NCBI RefSeq assembly: GCF_021606685.1
Contig: NZ_WKCB01000045.1
Location: 1 to 47,332 of the forward strand
Source: Pseudomonas syringae
GTDB taxonomy: Bacteria; Pseudomonadota; Gammaproteobacteria; Pseudomonadales; Pseudomonadaceae
DNA: 47,332 bases
Direction: 5' to 3'
This document shows positions 10,752 to 20,687 of this stretch, one piece after another. The notes below the pieces were generated by a model, which saw nothing but the letters and a program-made list of their open reading frames with translations, had not been told where the DNA came from and did no database searches. The translations under genes and the position numbers were made by a program. The number at the start of each line of letters is the position of its first letter. The first letter of the stretch is position 1.

Positions 10752-13700
10752 TTGAAAGACCTACTGAATTTGCTGAAAAACCAGGGTCAAGTCGAAGAGT
10801 TCGACGCCATCCGTATTGGATTGGCATCGCCTGAGATGATCCGTTCGTGGTCGTTCGGTGAAGTTAAAAAGCCGGAAACCATCAACTACCGTACGTTCAA
10901 ACCTGAGCGTGACGGCCTGTTCTGCGCCAAGATCTTTGGCCCGGTAAAGGATTACGAGTGCCTGTGCGGTAAGTACAAGCGCTTGAAGCACCGTGGTGTG
11001 ATCTGCGAGAAGTGCGGCGTTGAAGTTGCACTGGCCAAGGTTCGTCGTGAGCGCATGGCGCACATCGAACTGGCTTCGCCGGTTGCCCACATCTGGTTCC
11101 TGAAATCGCTGCCGTCCCGTATCGGCTTGCTGATGGACATGACCCTGCGTGATATCGAACGCGTTCTCTACTTCGAGAGCTATGTCGTTATCGATCCAGG
11201 CATGACCACCCTTGAAAAAGGTCAGCTGCTGAACGACGAGCAGTACTTCGAAGCGCTGGAAGAGTTCGGCGACGATTTCGATGCCCGCATGGGTGCCGAA
11301 GCTGTCCGCGAGCTGCTGCACGCTATCGACCTGGAGCACGAGATTGGCCGTCTGCGTGAAGAAATTCCGCAAACCAACTCCGAAACCAAGATCAAGAAAC
11401 TGTCCAAGCGTCTGAAGTTGATGGAAGCCTTCCAGGGTTCCGGCAACTTGCCAGAGTGGATGGTGCTGACCGTTCTGCCGGTTCTGCCGCCAGACCTGCG
11501 TCCGCTGGTACCGTTGGACGGTGGTCGTTTTGCGACATCCGACCTCAACGACCTGTACCGCCGCGTGATCAACCGTAACAACCGCTTGAAGCGCCTGCTT
11601 GATCTGTCCGCTCCGGACATCATCGTGCGCAACGAAAAGCGTATGTTGCAAGAAGCTGTCGATGCCTTGCTCGACAACGGTCGTCGTGGCCGCGCTATCA
11701 CCGGTTCGAACAAGCGTCCTCTGAAATCCCTGGCTGACATGATCAAGGGTAAGCAAGGTCGTTTCCGTCAGAACTTGCTCGGTAAGCGTGTTGACTACTC
11801 CGGTCGTTCGGTAATTACCGTAGGCCCGACCCTGCGTCTGCACCAGTGCGGTCTGCCTAAGAAGATGGCTCTCGAGCTGTTCAAGCCGTTCATCTTCGGC
11901 AAGCTGGAAATGCGCGGTCTCGCGACCACCATCAAAGCGGCCAAGAAAATGGTCGAGCGCGAACTGCCAGAGGTTTGGGATGTTCTCGCTGAAGTGATCC
12001 GCGAACACCCGGTTCTCCTCAACCGTGCACCGACCCTTCACCGTCTGGGTATCCAGGCGTTTGAACCGGTACTGATCGAAGGTAAGGCTATCCAGCTGCA
12101 CCCTCTGGTCTGTGCTGCGTACAACGCCGACTTCGACGGCGACCAAATGGCCGTGCACGTACCGCTGACACTGGAAGCCCAGTTGGAAGCGCGTGCGTTG
12201 ATGATGTCGACCAACAACATCCTGTCGCCAGCCAACGGTGAGCCAATCATCGTTCCGTCGCAGGACGTTGTATTGGGTCTGTACTACATGACCCGTGAAG
12301 CGATCAACGCCAAGGGCGAAGGTCGTGTGTTCGCTGACCTGCAAGAAGTTGACCGTGTGTTCCGTGCCGGCGAAGCCGCACTGCACGCCAAGGTCAAAGT
12401 GCGGATCAACGAAACCGTCAACGACCGTGACGGCGGCAGCGTGAGCAACACCCGTATCGTCGACACCACTGTTGGCCGTGCGCTGTTGTACCAGGTTGTG
12501 CCAAAAGGTCTGTCGTACGACGTCGTCAACCTGCCGATGAAGAAAAAGGCGATCTCCAAGCTGATCAACCAGTGCTACCGCGTGGTTGGTTTGAAAGAGA
12601 CCGTGATCTTCGCTGACCAGTTGATGTACACCGGTTTTGCTTATTCGACCATTTCCGGCGTTTCCATCGGTGTTAACGACTTCGTTATCCCGGATGAAAA
12701 AGCCCGCATCATCAATGCTGCTACTGATGAAGTGAAAGAGATCGAGAGCCAGTACGCCTCCGGCCTGGTAACCCAGGGCGAGAAGTACAACAAGGTGATC
12801 GACCTTTGGTCCAAGGCCAACGACGAAGTCTCCAAGGCGATGATGGCCAACCTCTCGAAAGAGAAAGTCATCGACCGTCATGGCGACGAAGTTGACCAGG
12901 AGTCCTTCAACTCGATGTACATGATGGCCGACTCGGGCGCACGGGGTTCTGCTGCGCAGATCCGTCAGCTCGCCGGTATGCGGGGCCTGATGGCCAAGCC
13001 GGACGGTTCCATCATCGAAACGCCGATTACTGCGAACTTCCGTGAAGGTTTGAGCGTACTTCAGTACTTCATCTCCACGCACGGTGCTCGTAAGGGTCTT
13101 GCGGATACCGCGTTGAAAACCGCTAACTCCGGTTACCTGACTCGTCGTCTGGTAGACGTTGCACAAGATCTGGTTGTAACCGAGATCGATTGCGGCACCG
13201 AGCACGGCCTGCTGATGACTCCGCACATTGAAGGCGGTGACGTTGTAGAGCCGCTGGGTGAGCGCGTATTGGGTCGTGTTATTGCCCGTGACGTATTCAA
13301 GCCAGGTACCGAGGAAGTTATCGTTCCGGCCGGCACCCTGGTTGACGAGAAGTGGGTCGAGTTCATCGAACTCAACAGCATCGACGAAGTGATCGTTCGC
13401 TCGCCGATCAGCTGCGAAACCCGCTACGGCATTTGCGCCAAGTGCTACGGCCGTGACTTGGCTCGTGGTCACCAGGTGAACATCGGTGAAGCGGTCGGCG
13501 TTATCGCTGCCCAGTCCATCGGTGAGCCGGGTACCCAGCTGACCATGCGTACGTTCCACATCGGTGGTGCGGCAAGCCGGACCTCCGCAGCTGACAGCGT
13601 TCAGGTGAAGAATGGCGGTACTGTCCGTCTGCACAACCTGAAACACGTTGAGCGAGTGGATGGCCACCTGGTAGCTGTGTCCCGTTCCGGTGAGCTGGCG

Positions 13701-14951
13701 ATCGCTGATGACTTCGGTCGTGAGCGTGAGCGTTACAAGCTGCCGTACGGTGCTGTGATCTCGGTTAAAGAAGGTGACAAGGTCGACGCTGGCGCAATCG
13801 TGGCCAAGTGGGATCCGCACACTCACCCAATCGTTACCGAAATGAAAGGTACCGTGACCTACGTGGGCATGGAAGAAGGCATCACGATCAAGCGTCAGAC
13901 TGACGAATTGACCGGTATGACCAACATTGAAGTACTCGACGCGAAAGATCGTCCAGCTGCCGGTAAAGACATCCGTCCTGCCGTGAAGATGGTCGATGAC
14001 AACGGCAAGGATCTGTTGCTTCCAGGCACTGACGTAATCGCTCAGTACTTCCTGCCAGCCAACGCCCTGGTCGGTGTAGCGGATGGTGCGAAGATCGCGA
14101 TCGGTGATGTTATCGCGCGTATCCCGCAAGAAACTTCGAAGACCCGTGACATCACCGGTGGTCTGCCGCGTGTTGCCGACTTGTTCGAAGCTCGTCGTCC
14201 GAAAGAAGCGTCGATTCTGGCTGAAGTCAGCGGCACCATCGCGTTCGGTAAAGAGACCAAAGGCAAGCGCCGTCTGGTCATTACCCCGAACGACGGTAGC
14301 GATCCGTACGAAGAGCTGATTCCTAAGTGGCGTCACCTGAACGTGTTTGAAGGCGAACAGGTAAACCGCGGCGAAGTTATCTCCGACGGCCCGAGCGATC
14401 CACACGACATCCTGCGTCTGCTGGGTGTGAGTGCGCTGGCCAAGTACATCGTTAACGAGATCCAGGACGTTTACCGCCTGCAAGGCGTGAAGATCAACGA
14501 TAAGCACATCGAGACCATCCTGCGTCAGATGCTGCGTAAAGTTGAAATCGCTGAATCCGGCGATTCCAGTTTCATCAAGGGCGACCAGATGGAATTGACT
14601 CACGTACTGGTTGAAAACGAGCGCCTGACGAACGAAGAGAAATTCGTTTCCAAGTTCACTCGCGTGCTGCTGGGTATCACTAAGGCGTCGTTGTCCACTG
14701 AGTCGTTCATCTCGGCGGCCTCCTTCCAGGAGACCACTCGCGTACTGACCGAAGCAGCGGTAACCGGCAAGCGCGATTACCTGCGCGGCCTGAAAGAGAA
14801 CGTGGTCGTGGGTCGTCTGATCCCGGCAGGTACCGGTTTGGCTTACCACAGCGAGCGTAAGCGCCGCCGTGATGCTGACAAGCCGTTGCGCGTGAGCGCC
14901 AGTGAAGTGGAAGCTGCACTGACCGAAGCGCTGAACTCAAGCGGTAACTGA
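10752..14951 (+). CDS. rpoC: DNA-directed RNA polymerase subunit beta'
   Basis: RpoC holds the catalytic magnesium of RNA polymerase. I chose the TTG at 10752 as start: it gives KDLLNLLKNQGQVEEFDAI, as in other pseudomonads, 1399 residues, and has AGGAGGAAAGG just upstream. A longer frame from 10707 would run through that site. The N-terminal zinc finger is CLCGKYKRLKHRGVICEKCG. The catalytic NADFDGDQ has D460, D462 and D464. The second zinc site includes CETRYGICAKCYG. rpoB lies 64 bases upstream. Confidence 0.98.
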   Translation: MKDLLNLLKNQGQVEEFDAIRIGLASPEMIRSWSFGEVKKPETINYRTFKPERDGLFCAKIFGPVKDYECLCGKYKRLKHRGVICEKCGVEVALAKVRRERMAHIELASPVAHIWFLKSLPSRIGLLMDMTLRDIERVLYFESYVVIDPGMTTLEKGQLLNDEQYFEALEEFGDDFDARMGAEAVRELLHAIDLEHEIGRLREEIPQTNSETKIKKLSKRLKLMEAFQGSGNLPEWMVLTVLPVLPPDLRPLVPLDGGRFATSDLNDLYRRVINRNNRLKRLLDLSAPDIIVRNEKRMLQEAVDALLDNGRRGRAITGSNKRPLKSLADMIKGKQGRFRQNLLGKRVDYSGRSVITVGPTLRLHQCGLPKKMALELFKPFIFGKLEMRGLATTIKAAKKMVERELPEVWDVLAEVIREHPVLLNRAPTLHRLGIQAFEPVLIEGKAIQLHPLVCAAYNADFDGDQMAVHVPLTLEAQLEARALMMSTNNILSPANGEPIIVPSQDVVLGLYYMTREAINAKGEGRVFADLQEVDRVFRAGEAALHAKVKVRINETVNDRDGGSVSNTRIVDTTVGRALLYQVVPKGLSYDVVNLPMKKKAISKLINQCYRVVGLKETVIFADQLMYTGFAYSTISGVSIGVNDFVIPDEKARIINAATDEVKEIESQYASGLVTQGEKYNKVIDLWSKANDEVSKAMMANLSKEKVIDRHGDEVDQESFNSMYMMADSGARGSAAQIRQLAGMRGLMAKPDGSIIETPITANFREGLSVLQYFISTHGARKGLADTALKTANSGYLTRRLVDVAQDLVVTEIDCGTEHGLLMTPHIEGGDVVEPLGERVLGRVIARDVFKPGTEEVIVPAGTLVDEKWVEFIELNSIDEVIVRSPISCETRYGICAKCYGRDLARGHQVNIGEAVGVIAAQSIGEPGTQLTMRTFHIGGAASRTSAADSVQVKNGGTVRLHNLKHVERVDGHLVAVSRSGELAIADDFGRERERYKLPYGAVISVKEGDKVDAGAIVAKWDPHTHPIVTEMKGTVTYVGMEEGITIKRQTDELTGMTNIEVLDAKDRPAAGKDIRPAVKMVDDNGKDLLLPGTDVIAQYFLPANALVGVADGAKIAIGDVIARIPQETSKTRDITGGLPRVADLFEARRPKEASILAEVSGTIAFGKETKGKRRLVITPNDGSDPYEELIPKWRHLNVFEGEQVNRGEVISDGPSDPHDILRLLGVSALAKYIVNEIQDVYRLQGVKINDKHIETILRQMLRKVEIAESGDSSFIKGDQMELTHVLVENERLTNEEKFVSKFTRVLLGITKASLSTESFISAASFQETTRVLTEAAVTGKRDYLRGLKENVVVGRLIPAGTGLAYHSERKRRRDADKPLRVSASEVEAALTEALNSSGN

Positions 14952-15047
14952 GTTCTGCGGTAGATAAGTCTGGGCCCTGGCAGCCCCATTCGTCGGATCG
15001 AGGCAATTTTGCCCCGGTTCGATGAGAGGGGAGGTCGGGGCCTTGCC

Positions 15048-15076
15048 TTGACTGGGGACAAGATCCTCTTTAGACT
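15048..15076 (+). promoter_or_regulatory. Promoter of the str operon (rpsL-rpsG-fusA-tuf)
   Basis: TTGACT (15048-15053) and TAGACT (15071-15076) are separated by 17 bases, predicting a start near 15083, about 85 bases before rpsL. The rpoC-rpsL gap (14952-15167) holds no clear terminator, so read-through from rpoC is possible as well. Confidence 0.75.
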
Positions 15077-15167
15077 CTTGTACCCCTAAATTTGGCGGGA
15101 ATTCGTTCCTGCCATTTTGCTTTTCTTGCAAGACAATAGCGTCGCAAGACAACAGTGGAGCTAGTAG

Positions 15168-15539
15168 ATGGCAACTATCAACCAGCTGGTACGTCAGCCG
15201 CGTAAGCGTATCGTCGAGAAATCCGACGTACCTGCGCTGCAGAACTGCCCGCAACGTCGTGGCGTATGCACTCGCGTGTATACCACTACGCCGAAAAAAC
15301 CTAACTCGGCACTGCGTAAAGTATGCCGTGTGCGTCTGACCAACGGTTTCGAGGTTTCCTCGTACATCGGCGGTGAAGGCCACAACCTGCAAGAGCACAG
15401 CGTGGTACTGATCCGCGGCGGTCGTGTAAAAGACTTGCCAGGTGTTCGTTACCACACCGTACGCGGCTCCTTGGATACTTCCGGCGTTAAAGGTCGTAAC
15501 CAGGGTCGTTCGAAGTACGGTACCAAGAAGCCTAAGTAG
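15168..15539 (+). CDS. rpsL: 30S ribosomal protein S12
   Basis: S12 lies at the decoding centre of the 30S subunit and controls accuracy. It has 123 residues and the conserved TTTPKKPNSALRK loop. K43 and K88 (RVKDLPGVRYH) are wild type, so the usual high-level streptomycin resistance changes are absent. It is the first gene of the str operon; rpsG follows after 118 bases. Confidence 0.98.
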   Translation: MATINQLVRQPRKRIVEKSDVPALQNCPQRRGVCTRVYTTTPKKPNSALRKVCRVRLTNGFEVSSYIGGEGHNLQEHSVVLIRGGRVKDLPGVRYHTVRGSLDTSGVKGRNQGRSKYGTKKPK

Positions 15540-15657
15540 TAGCGGCTTTTTGTAAAACTGAATCATCTTATTTTCTGAGTCGATAAGAGTAAGGTCGGAG
15601 GCGTCCCGAAAGGGCACCGATTCCGAGCGAACCTGAAGACCGTTTGAGGGCTTATCC

Positions 15658-16128
15658 ATGCCAAGAAGACGCGTAGCAGCCAAGCGCGAAGTGCTTGACG
15701 ATCCAAAATACGGAAGCCAAATCCTGGCCAAGTTCATGAACCACGTGATGGAAAGCGGCAAGAAAGCCGTTGCCGAGCGTATCGTTTATGGCGCGCTGGA
15801 AAAGGTTAAAGAACGCAAGAACAGCGACCCCCTGGAAATCTTCGAGAAAGCTCTCGACGCCATCGCTCCGCTGGTCGAAGTGAAGTCGCGCCGTGTAGGC
15901 GGTGCTACTTACCAGGTTCCGGTTGAAGTTCGCCCGTCCCGTCGTAACGCTCTGGCAATGCGCTGGTTGGTAGACTTCGCCCGTAAGCGCGGCGAGAAGT
16001 CTATGGCTCTGCGTTTGGCCGGCGAGCTGTTGGACGCTGCTGAAGGTAAAGGTGCTGCTGTTAAGAAGCGTGAAGACGTGCACCGTATGGCTGAAGCTAA
16101 CAAAGCTTTCTCGCACTACCGCTTCTAA
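15658..16128 (+). CDS. rpsG: 30S ribosomal protein S7
   Basis: S7 starts assembly of the 30S head and contacts the E-site tRNA. The 156 residues begin [15 protein letters not shown] and end AFSHYRF, the typical short-tailed form. In E. coli, S7 binds the rpsL-rpsG gap and represses its own translation. The 118-base gap here (15540-15657) is long enough for such a site, but none was recognised with certainty. fusA follows after 30 bases. Confidence 0.98.
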
Positions 16129-16158
16129 TTCTAGCTTCACTAATTTTGCGAGGGCTTT

Positions 16159-18264
16159 ATGGCTCGTACTACTCCGATTAGCCGCTACCGTAACATCGGT
16201 ATCGTTGCTCACGTGGATGCTGGTAAAACCACCACCACCGAGCGCGTACTGTTTTACACCGGCAAAAGTCACAAAATGGGCGAGGTGCATGACGGCGCCG
16301 CGACCACAGACTGGATGGTTCAGGAGCAGGAGCGTGGTATTACCATTACTTCTGCTGCTATTACCGCCTTCTGGAAAGGTTCCGAGAAGCAGTACAAAGA
16401 CGAGCATCGCTTCAACGTAATCGATACCCCGGGCCACGTAGACTTCACCATTGAAGTTGAGCGTTCCCTGCGTGTACTCGACGGCGCTGTCGTTGTGTTC
16501 TGCGGTACCTCGGGTGTTGAGCCACAGTCGGAAACCGTATGGCGTCAAGCCAACAAATACGGCGTTCCACGTCTTGTTTACGTAAACAAGATGGACCGTG
16601 CTGGTGCCAACTTCCTGCGCGTGATCGGTCAGATCAAGCAGCGTCTGGGTCACACCCCGGTGCCAATTCAATTGGCCATCGGTTCCGAAGACAACTTCCA
16701 GGGTCAGATCGATCTGATCAACATGGAAGCGGTCTACTGGAATGACGCTGACAAAGGCATGGTTCCTGTTCGCAAGCCGATCCCGGCTGAGCTGCAAGAG
16801 CTGGCTGACGAGTGGCGTAACAACATGGTTGAGGCTGCGGCCGAAGCCAGCGAAGAGCTGATGAACAAGTACCTCGAAGGTGAAGAACTCACCAACGTGG
16901 AAATCAAGGCCGCTCTGCGTCAGCGTACTATCGCTGGTGAGATCGTCTTGGCTGTTTGCGGTTCTTCCTTCAAGAACAAGGGTGTTCCCCTGGTTCTCGA
17001 CGCCGTTATCGACTTCCTGCCTGCTCCAACCGACATTCCTGCTATCAAGGGTTCCAACCCTGATAACGAGGAAGAAGAGATGGAGCGTCATGCTGACGAC
17101 AGCGAGCCGTTCTCGGCTCTGGCGTTCAAGATCGCTACCGACCCATTCGTGGGTACTTTGACCTTCGTCCGCGTTTACTCGGGCGTGTTGGCATCCGGCG
17201 ACGGCGTGATCAACTCGGTTAAAGGCAAGAAAGAGCGCGTGGGTCGTATGGTGCAAATGCACGCAAACGCCCGTGAAGAGATCAAGGAAGTACGCGCTGG
17301 TGACATCGCGGCCCTGATCGGCATGAAGGACGTCACCACTGGTGAGACTTTGTGCGACGCTGCTAAGCCAATCATCCTGGTTCGCATGGACTTCCCGGAG
17401 CCGGTTATTTCGGTTGCCGTAGAGCCTAAGACCAAGGATGACCAGGAAAAAATGGGTATCGCTCTGGGCAAACTTGCTCAGGAAGATCCATCTTTCCGCG
17501 TCAAAACTGATGAGGAGACTGGTCAAACGATCATCTCCGGCATGGGCGAGTTGCACCTGGACATCCTGGTTGACCGGATGCGCCGTGAGTTCAACGTCGA
17601 AGCCAACATCGGTAAGCCTCAGGTTTCCTATCGTGAGCGCATCACGAAGAACTGTGAAATCGAAGGCAAGTTCGTTCGTCAGTCCGGCGGTCGTGGTCAG
17701 TTCGGTCACTGCTGGATCCGTTTTGCTCCTGCTGACGAAGGTCAGGAAGGTCTGCAATTCGTGAACGAAGTAGTAGGTGGTGTTGTTCCTAAGGAATACA
17801 TCCCTGCTATCCAGAAGGGTATCGAAGAGCAGATGAAGAACGGTGTTGTTGCCGGCTATCCGCTGATCGGCCTGAAAGCAACCGTTTTTGACGGTTCTTA
17901 CCACGACGTCGACTCCAACGAGATGGCGTTTAAGGTGGCTGCTTCCATGGCAACCAAGCAACTGGCCCAAAAGGGCGGTGGTGAGTTGCTTGAGCCAATC
18001 ATGGCGGTAGAAGTTGTTACACCTGAAGACTATATGGGTGATGTCATGGGCGACCTTAACCGTCGTCGCGGCATGATCTTGGGTATGGAAGACACGGTTT
18101 CCGGCAAAGTGATTCGCGCCGAGGTTCCGTTGGGTGAGATGTTCGGTTATGCGACCGACGTTCGCTCCATGTCCCAGGGTCGCGCAAGCTACTCTATGGA
18201 ATTCAAAAAATACAACACAGCTCCGGCGCACATCGCTGAAACTGTATCCAAAAAACAAGGCTGA
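16159..18264 (+). CDS. fusA: Elongation factor G
   Basis: EF-G is the GTPase that drives tRNA-mRNA translocation and, with RRF, ribosome recycling. The 701 residues carry the G1 motif AHVDAGKT (17-24), RGITITSAA, DTPGHVDF and NKMD, followed by domains II-V. Position in the str operon between rpsG and tuf marks it as the main fusA1-type gene. Its 30-base gaps on both sides fit a single transcript. Confidence 0.98.
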   Translation: MARTTPISRYRNIGIVAHVDAGKTTTTERVLFYTGKSHKMGEVHDGAATTDWMVQEQERGITITSAAITAFWKGSEKQYKDEHRFNVIDTPGHVDFTIEVERSLRVLDGAVVVFCGTSGVEPQSETVWRQANKYGVPRLVYVNKMDRAGANFLRVIGQIKQRLGHTPVPIQLAIGSEDNFQGQIDLINMEAVYWNDADKGMVPVRKPIPAELQELADEWRNNMVEAAAEASEELMNKYLEGEELTNVEIKAALRQRTIAGEIVLAVCGSSFKNKGVPLVLDAVIDFLPAPTDIPAIKGSNPDNEEEEMERHADDSEPFSALAFKIATDPFVGTLTFVRVYSGVLASGDGVINSVKGKKERVGRMVQMHANAREEIKEVRAGDIAALIGMKDVTTGETLCDAAKPIILVRMDFPEPVISVAVEPKTKDDQEKMGIALGKLAQEDPSFRVKTDEETGQTIISGMGELHLDILVDRMRREFNVEANIGKPQVSYRERITKNCEIEGKFVRQSGGRGQFGHCWIRFAPADEGQEGLQFVNEVVGGVVPKEYIPAIQKGIEEQMKNGVVAGYPLIGLKATVFDGSYHDVDSNEMAFKVAASMATKQLAQKGGGELLEPIMAVEVVTPEDYMGDVMGDLNRRRGMILGMEDTVSGKVIRAEVPLGEMFGYATDVRSMSQGRASYSMEFKKYNTAPAHIAETVSKKQG

Positions 18265-18294
18265 TTCAGTCCTTTAGGCAAGGAGTTAATTGTC

Positions 18295-19488
18295 GTGGCT
18301 AAAGAAAAATTTGATCGTTCCCTACCGCACGTAAACGTTGGCACCATCGGCCACGTTGACCACGGTAAAACCACTCTGACCGCTGCTCTGACTCGCGTCT
18401 GCTCCGAAGTTTTCGGTTCGGCTCGTGTTGACTTCGACAAGATCGACAGCGCACCAGAAGAAAAAGCTCGTGGTATCACCATCAACACCGCGCACGTTGA
18501 GTACAACTCGACTATTCGTCACTACGCTCACGTTGACTGCCCAGGTCACGCTGACTACGTGAAGAACATGATCACTGGTGCTGCCCAAATGGACGGCGCT
18601 ATCCTGGTTTGCTCGGCCGCTGATGGTCCGATGCCACAAACCCGTGAGCACATCCTGCTGTCCCGTCAGGTAGGCGTTCCGTACATCGTGGTTTTCCTGA
18701 ACAAGGCTGACCTGGTAGACGACGCTGAGCTGCTGGAACTGGTTGAGATGGAAGTGCGCGATCTGCTGAGCACTTACGACTTCCCAGGCGACGACACTCC
18801 GATCATCATCGGTTCTGCTCGTATGGCTCTGGAAGGTAACGACGAAAACGAAATGGGCACCACTGCCGTTCGTAAACTGGTTGAAACTCTGGATACCTAC
18901 ATCCCAGAACCAGTTCGTCTGACCGACAAGCCGTTCCTGATGCCAATCGAAGACGTATTCTCGATCTCCGGTCGCGGTACTGTTGTGACTGGTCGTATCG
19001 AGCGCGGTATCGTTCGCGTTCAAGATCCACTGGAAATCGTTGGTCTGCGTGACACCACCGTCACCACCTGCACCGGTGTTGAAATGTTCCGTAAGCTGCT
19101 CGACGAAGGTCGTGCTGGCGAGAACTGCGGCGTTCTGCTGCGTGGTACCAAGCGTGACGACGTTGAGCGTGGCCAGGTTCTGGTTAAGCCAGGTTCGGTT
19201 AAGCCGCACACCAAGTTCACCGCAGAAGTTTACGTTCTGAGCAAAGAAGAAGGCGGCCGTCATACTCCGTTCTTCAAAGGCTACCGTCCACAGTTCTACT
19301 TCCGTACTACTGACGTGACCGGTAACTGCGAACTGCCAGAAGGCGTTGAAATGGTAATGCCAGGCGATAACATTCAAATGACTGTTACCCTGATCAAAAC
19401 CATCGCAATGGAAGACGGTCTGCGCTTCGCTATCCGTGAAGGCGGCCGTACCGTTGGTGCTGGCGTTGTAGCTAAAATCATCGAGTAA
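18295..19488 (+). CDS. tuf: Elongation factor Tu
   Basis: EF-Tu delivers aminoacyl-tRNA to the ribosomal A site. The 397 residues start at GTG (AKEKFDRSLPHVNVG) after an AAGGAG site. GHVDHGKT (19-26), RGITINTAH, DCPGHADY and NKAD are intact. Positions known for kirromycin or pulvomycin resistance in E. coli look wild type by inspection. This is the only tuf in the window: the second copy usually placed between tRNA-Thr and tRNA-Trp is missing. A strong terminator follows. Confidence 0.98.
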   Translation: MAKEKFDRSLPHVNVGTIGHVDHGKTTLTAALTRVCSEVFGSARVDFDKIDSAPEEKARGITINTAHVEYNSTIRHYAHVDCPGHADYVKNMITGAAQMDGAILVCSAADGPMPQTREHILLSRQVGVPYIVVFLNKADLVDDAELLELVEMEVRDLLSTYDFPGDDTPIIIGSARMALEGNDENEMGTTAVRKLVETLDTYIPEPVRLTDKPFLMPIEDVFSISGRGTVVTGRIERGIVRVQDPLEIVGLRDTTVTTCTGVEMFRKLLDEGRAGENCGVLLRGTKRDDVERGQVLVKPGSVKPHTKFTAEVYVLSKEEGGRHTPFFKGYRPQFYFRTTDVTGNCELPEGVEMVMPGDNIQMTVTLIKTIAMEDGLRFAIREGGRTVGAGVVAKIIE

Positions 19489-19520
19489 TTATCTCTTCTG
19501 AGATAGCTCGATTTTTTGAG

Positions 19521-19549
19521 AAGGCCCCCGCTCAGCGGGGGCCTTTTTT
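19521..19549 (+). terminator. Terminator of the str operon
   Basis: A perfect 11-bp GC-rich stem (19521-19531 with 19535-19545), TCA loop and six T residues lie 32 bases after tuf. It separates the str operon from the S10 operon. Confidence 0.95.
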
Positions 19550-19555
19550 ATTGGG

Positions 19556-19584
19556 TTGACACCCATCTGGGGCGTCTATAGAAT
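19556..19584 (+). promoter_or_regulatory. Promoter of the S10 operon
   Basis: A perfect TTGACA (19556-19561) and TAGAAT (19579-19584) are 17 bases apart. Transcription would begin near 19591 and give a leader of only about 56 bases before rpsJ. That is shorter than the 170-base E. coli leader used for L4 attenuation, so E. coli-type L4 control is unlikely here. Confidence 0.85.
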
Positions 19585-19646
19585 TGCGCCTCCTTTTAAC
19601 GGGCGTATTGCGCTCGCTGGGAATAGCAGCCGGAGTCTGAAATCCA

Positions 19647-19958
19647 ATGCAAAATCAGCAAATCCGTATCAGGTTGAAGGCTTTTGACCATCGCCTGATC
19701 GACCAATCCACCCAGGAAATCGTGGAAACCGCGAAACGTACTGGTGCTCAAGTGCGTGGTCCAATTCCACTGCCTACCCGTAAAGAACGGTTCACCGTTC
19801 TGGTCTCCCCGCACGTCAACAAAGACGCGCGTGACCAGTACGAGATCCGTACTCATAAGCGCGTACTGGACATCGTCCAGCCAACGGATAAAACCGTTGA
19901 TGCACTTATGAAGCTTGATCTGGCGGCCGGTGTGGAAGTACAGATCAGCCTCGGCTAA
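19647..19958 (+). CDS. rpsJ: 30S ribosomal protein S10 (NusE)
   Basis: S10 is a 30S head protein and, as NusE, joins antitermination complexes with NusB and NusG. It has 103 residues, the standard length, starting [15 protein letters not shown] and carrying [17 protein letters not shown]. It is the first gene of an eleven-gene S10 operon (rpsJ to rpsQ). rplC follows after 81 bases, the widest gap in the operon. Confidence 0.98.
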
Positions 19959-20039
19959 GACTTGGGTCTTAGTCGTGTAACGCTCTGAAATGGGCGGCCA
20001 TAGCGGGTGAAAGCCCCGTACACTCATGAGGTTTACAAC

Positions 20040-20675
20040 ATGACTATTGGTGTAGTCGGTCGTAAATGCGGTATGACCCGTATTTTCACCGAAGAAGGTG
20101 TCTCCATTCCGGTCACGGTCATTGAGATCGAACCGAATCGCGTCACCCAGTTCAAAACTGAAGAAACCGATGGCTATCGTGCAGTGCAAGTCACTGTCGG
20201 CGAGCGTCGTGCTTCGCGTGTGACTGCTGCTCAAGCAGGTCACTTCGCAAAAGCAAACGTTGCAGCTGGTCGTACTGTTATGGAGTTCCGTCTCGAAGAC
20301 GGCGACTACCAGGCTGGCGATCTGATCAACGCTGAAATCTTCGCCGCTGGTCAACTGGTTGATGTAACCGGTCAGTCCAAAGGTAAAGGCTTCCAGGGTA
20401 CGATCAAGCGTTGGAATTTCCGTGGTCAAGACAACACTCACGGTAACTCCGTTTCCCACCGCGTCCCGGGCTCTATTGGCCAGTGCCAGACTCCTGGTCG
20501 TGTATTCAAGGGCAAAAAAATGTCCGGTCATATGGGCGCTGAGCGCGTGACCGTGCAGTCCCTCGAAGTAGTGCGCGTCGACGCTGAACGCAATCTGTTG
20601 TTGGTCAAGGGTGCTGTTCCTGGCGCTACTGGCGGCAACCTGGTTGTACGTCCAGCGGCCAAGGCTCGCGGTTAA
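20040..20675 (+). CDS. rplC: 50S ribosomal protein L3
   Basis: L3 starts 50S assembly and reaches toward the peptidyl transferase centre. The ATG at 20040 gives 211 residues and the conserved start MTIGVVGRKCGMTRIF. An upstream frame from 20007 adds 11 unconserved residues and is rejected. The conserved loop GNSVSHRVPGSIGQCQTPGR contains the glutamine that is methylated in enteric L3. rplD follows after 12 bases. Confidence 0.98.
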   Translation: MTIGVVGRKCGMTRIFTEEGVSIPVTVIEIEPNRVTQFKTEETDGYRAVQVTVGERRASRVTAAQAGHFAKANVAAGRTVMEFRLEDGDYQAGDLINAEIFAAGQLVDVTGQSKGKGFQGTIKRWNFRGQDNTHGNSVSHRVPGSIGQCQTPGRVFKGKKMSGHMGAERVTVQSLEVVRVDAERNLLLVKGAVPGATGGNLVVRPAAKARG

Positions 20676-20687
20676 GGGGAAGCTGAC

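Noticed and set aside
10761..14849. A 1362-codon open frame on the - strand opposite rpoC
   Set aside because: Same register effect of codon bias; no ribosome site or homologous pattern.
15290..15440. Possible streptomycin-resistance change in rpsL
   Set aside because: K43 and K88 are both wild type.
15652..18258. An 868-codon open frame on the - strand opposite rpsG and fusA
   Set aside because: It is in register with both genes and is a shadow of their codon use.
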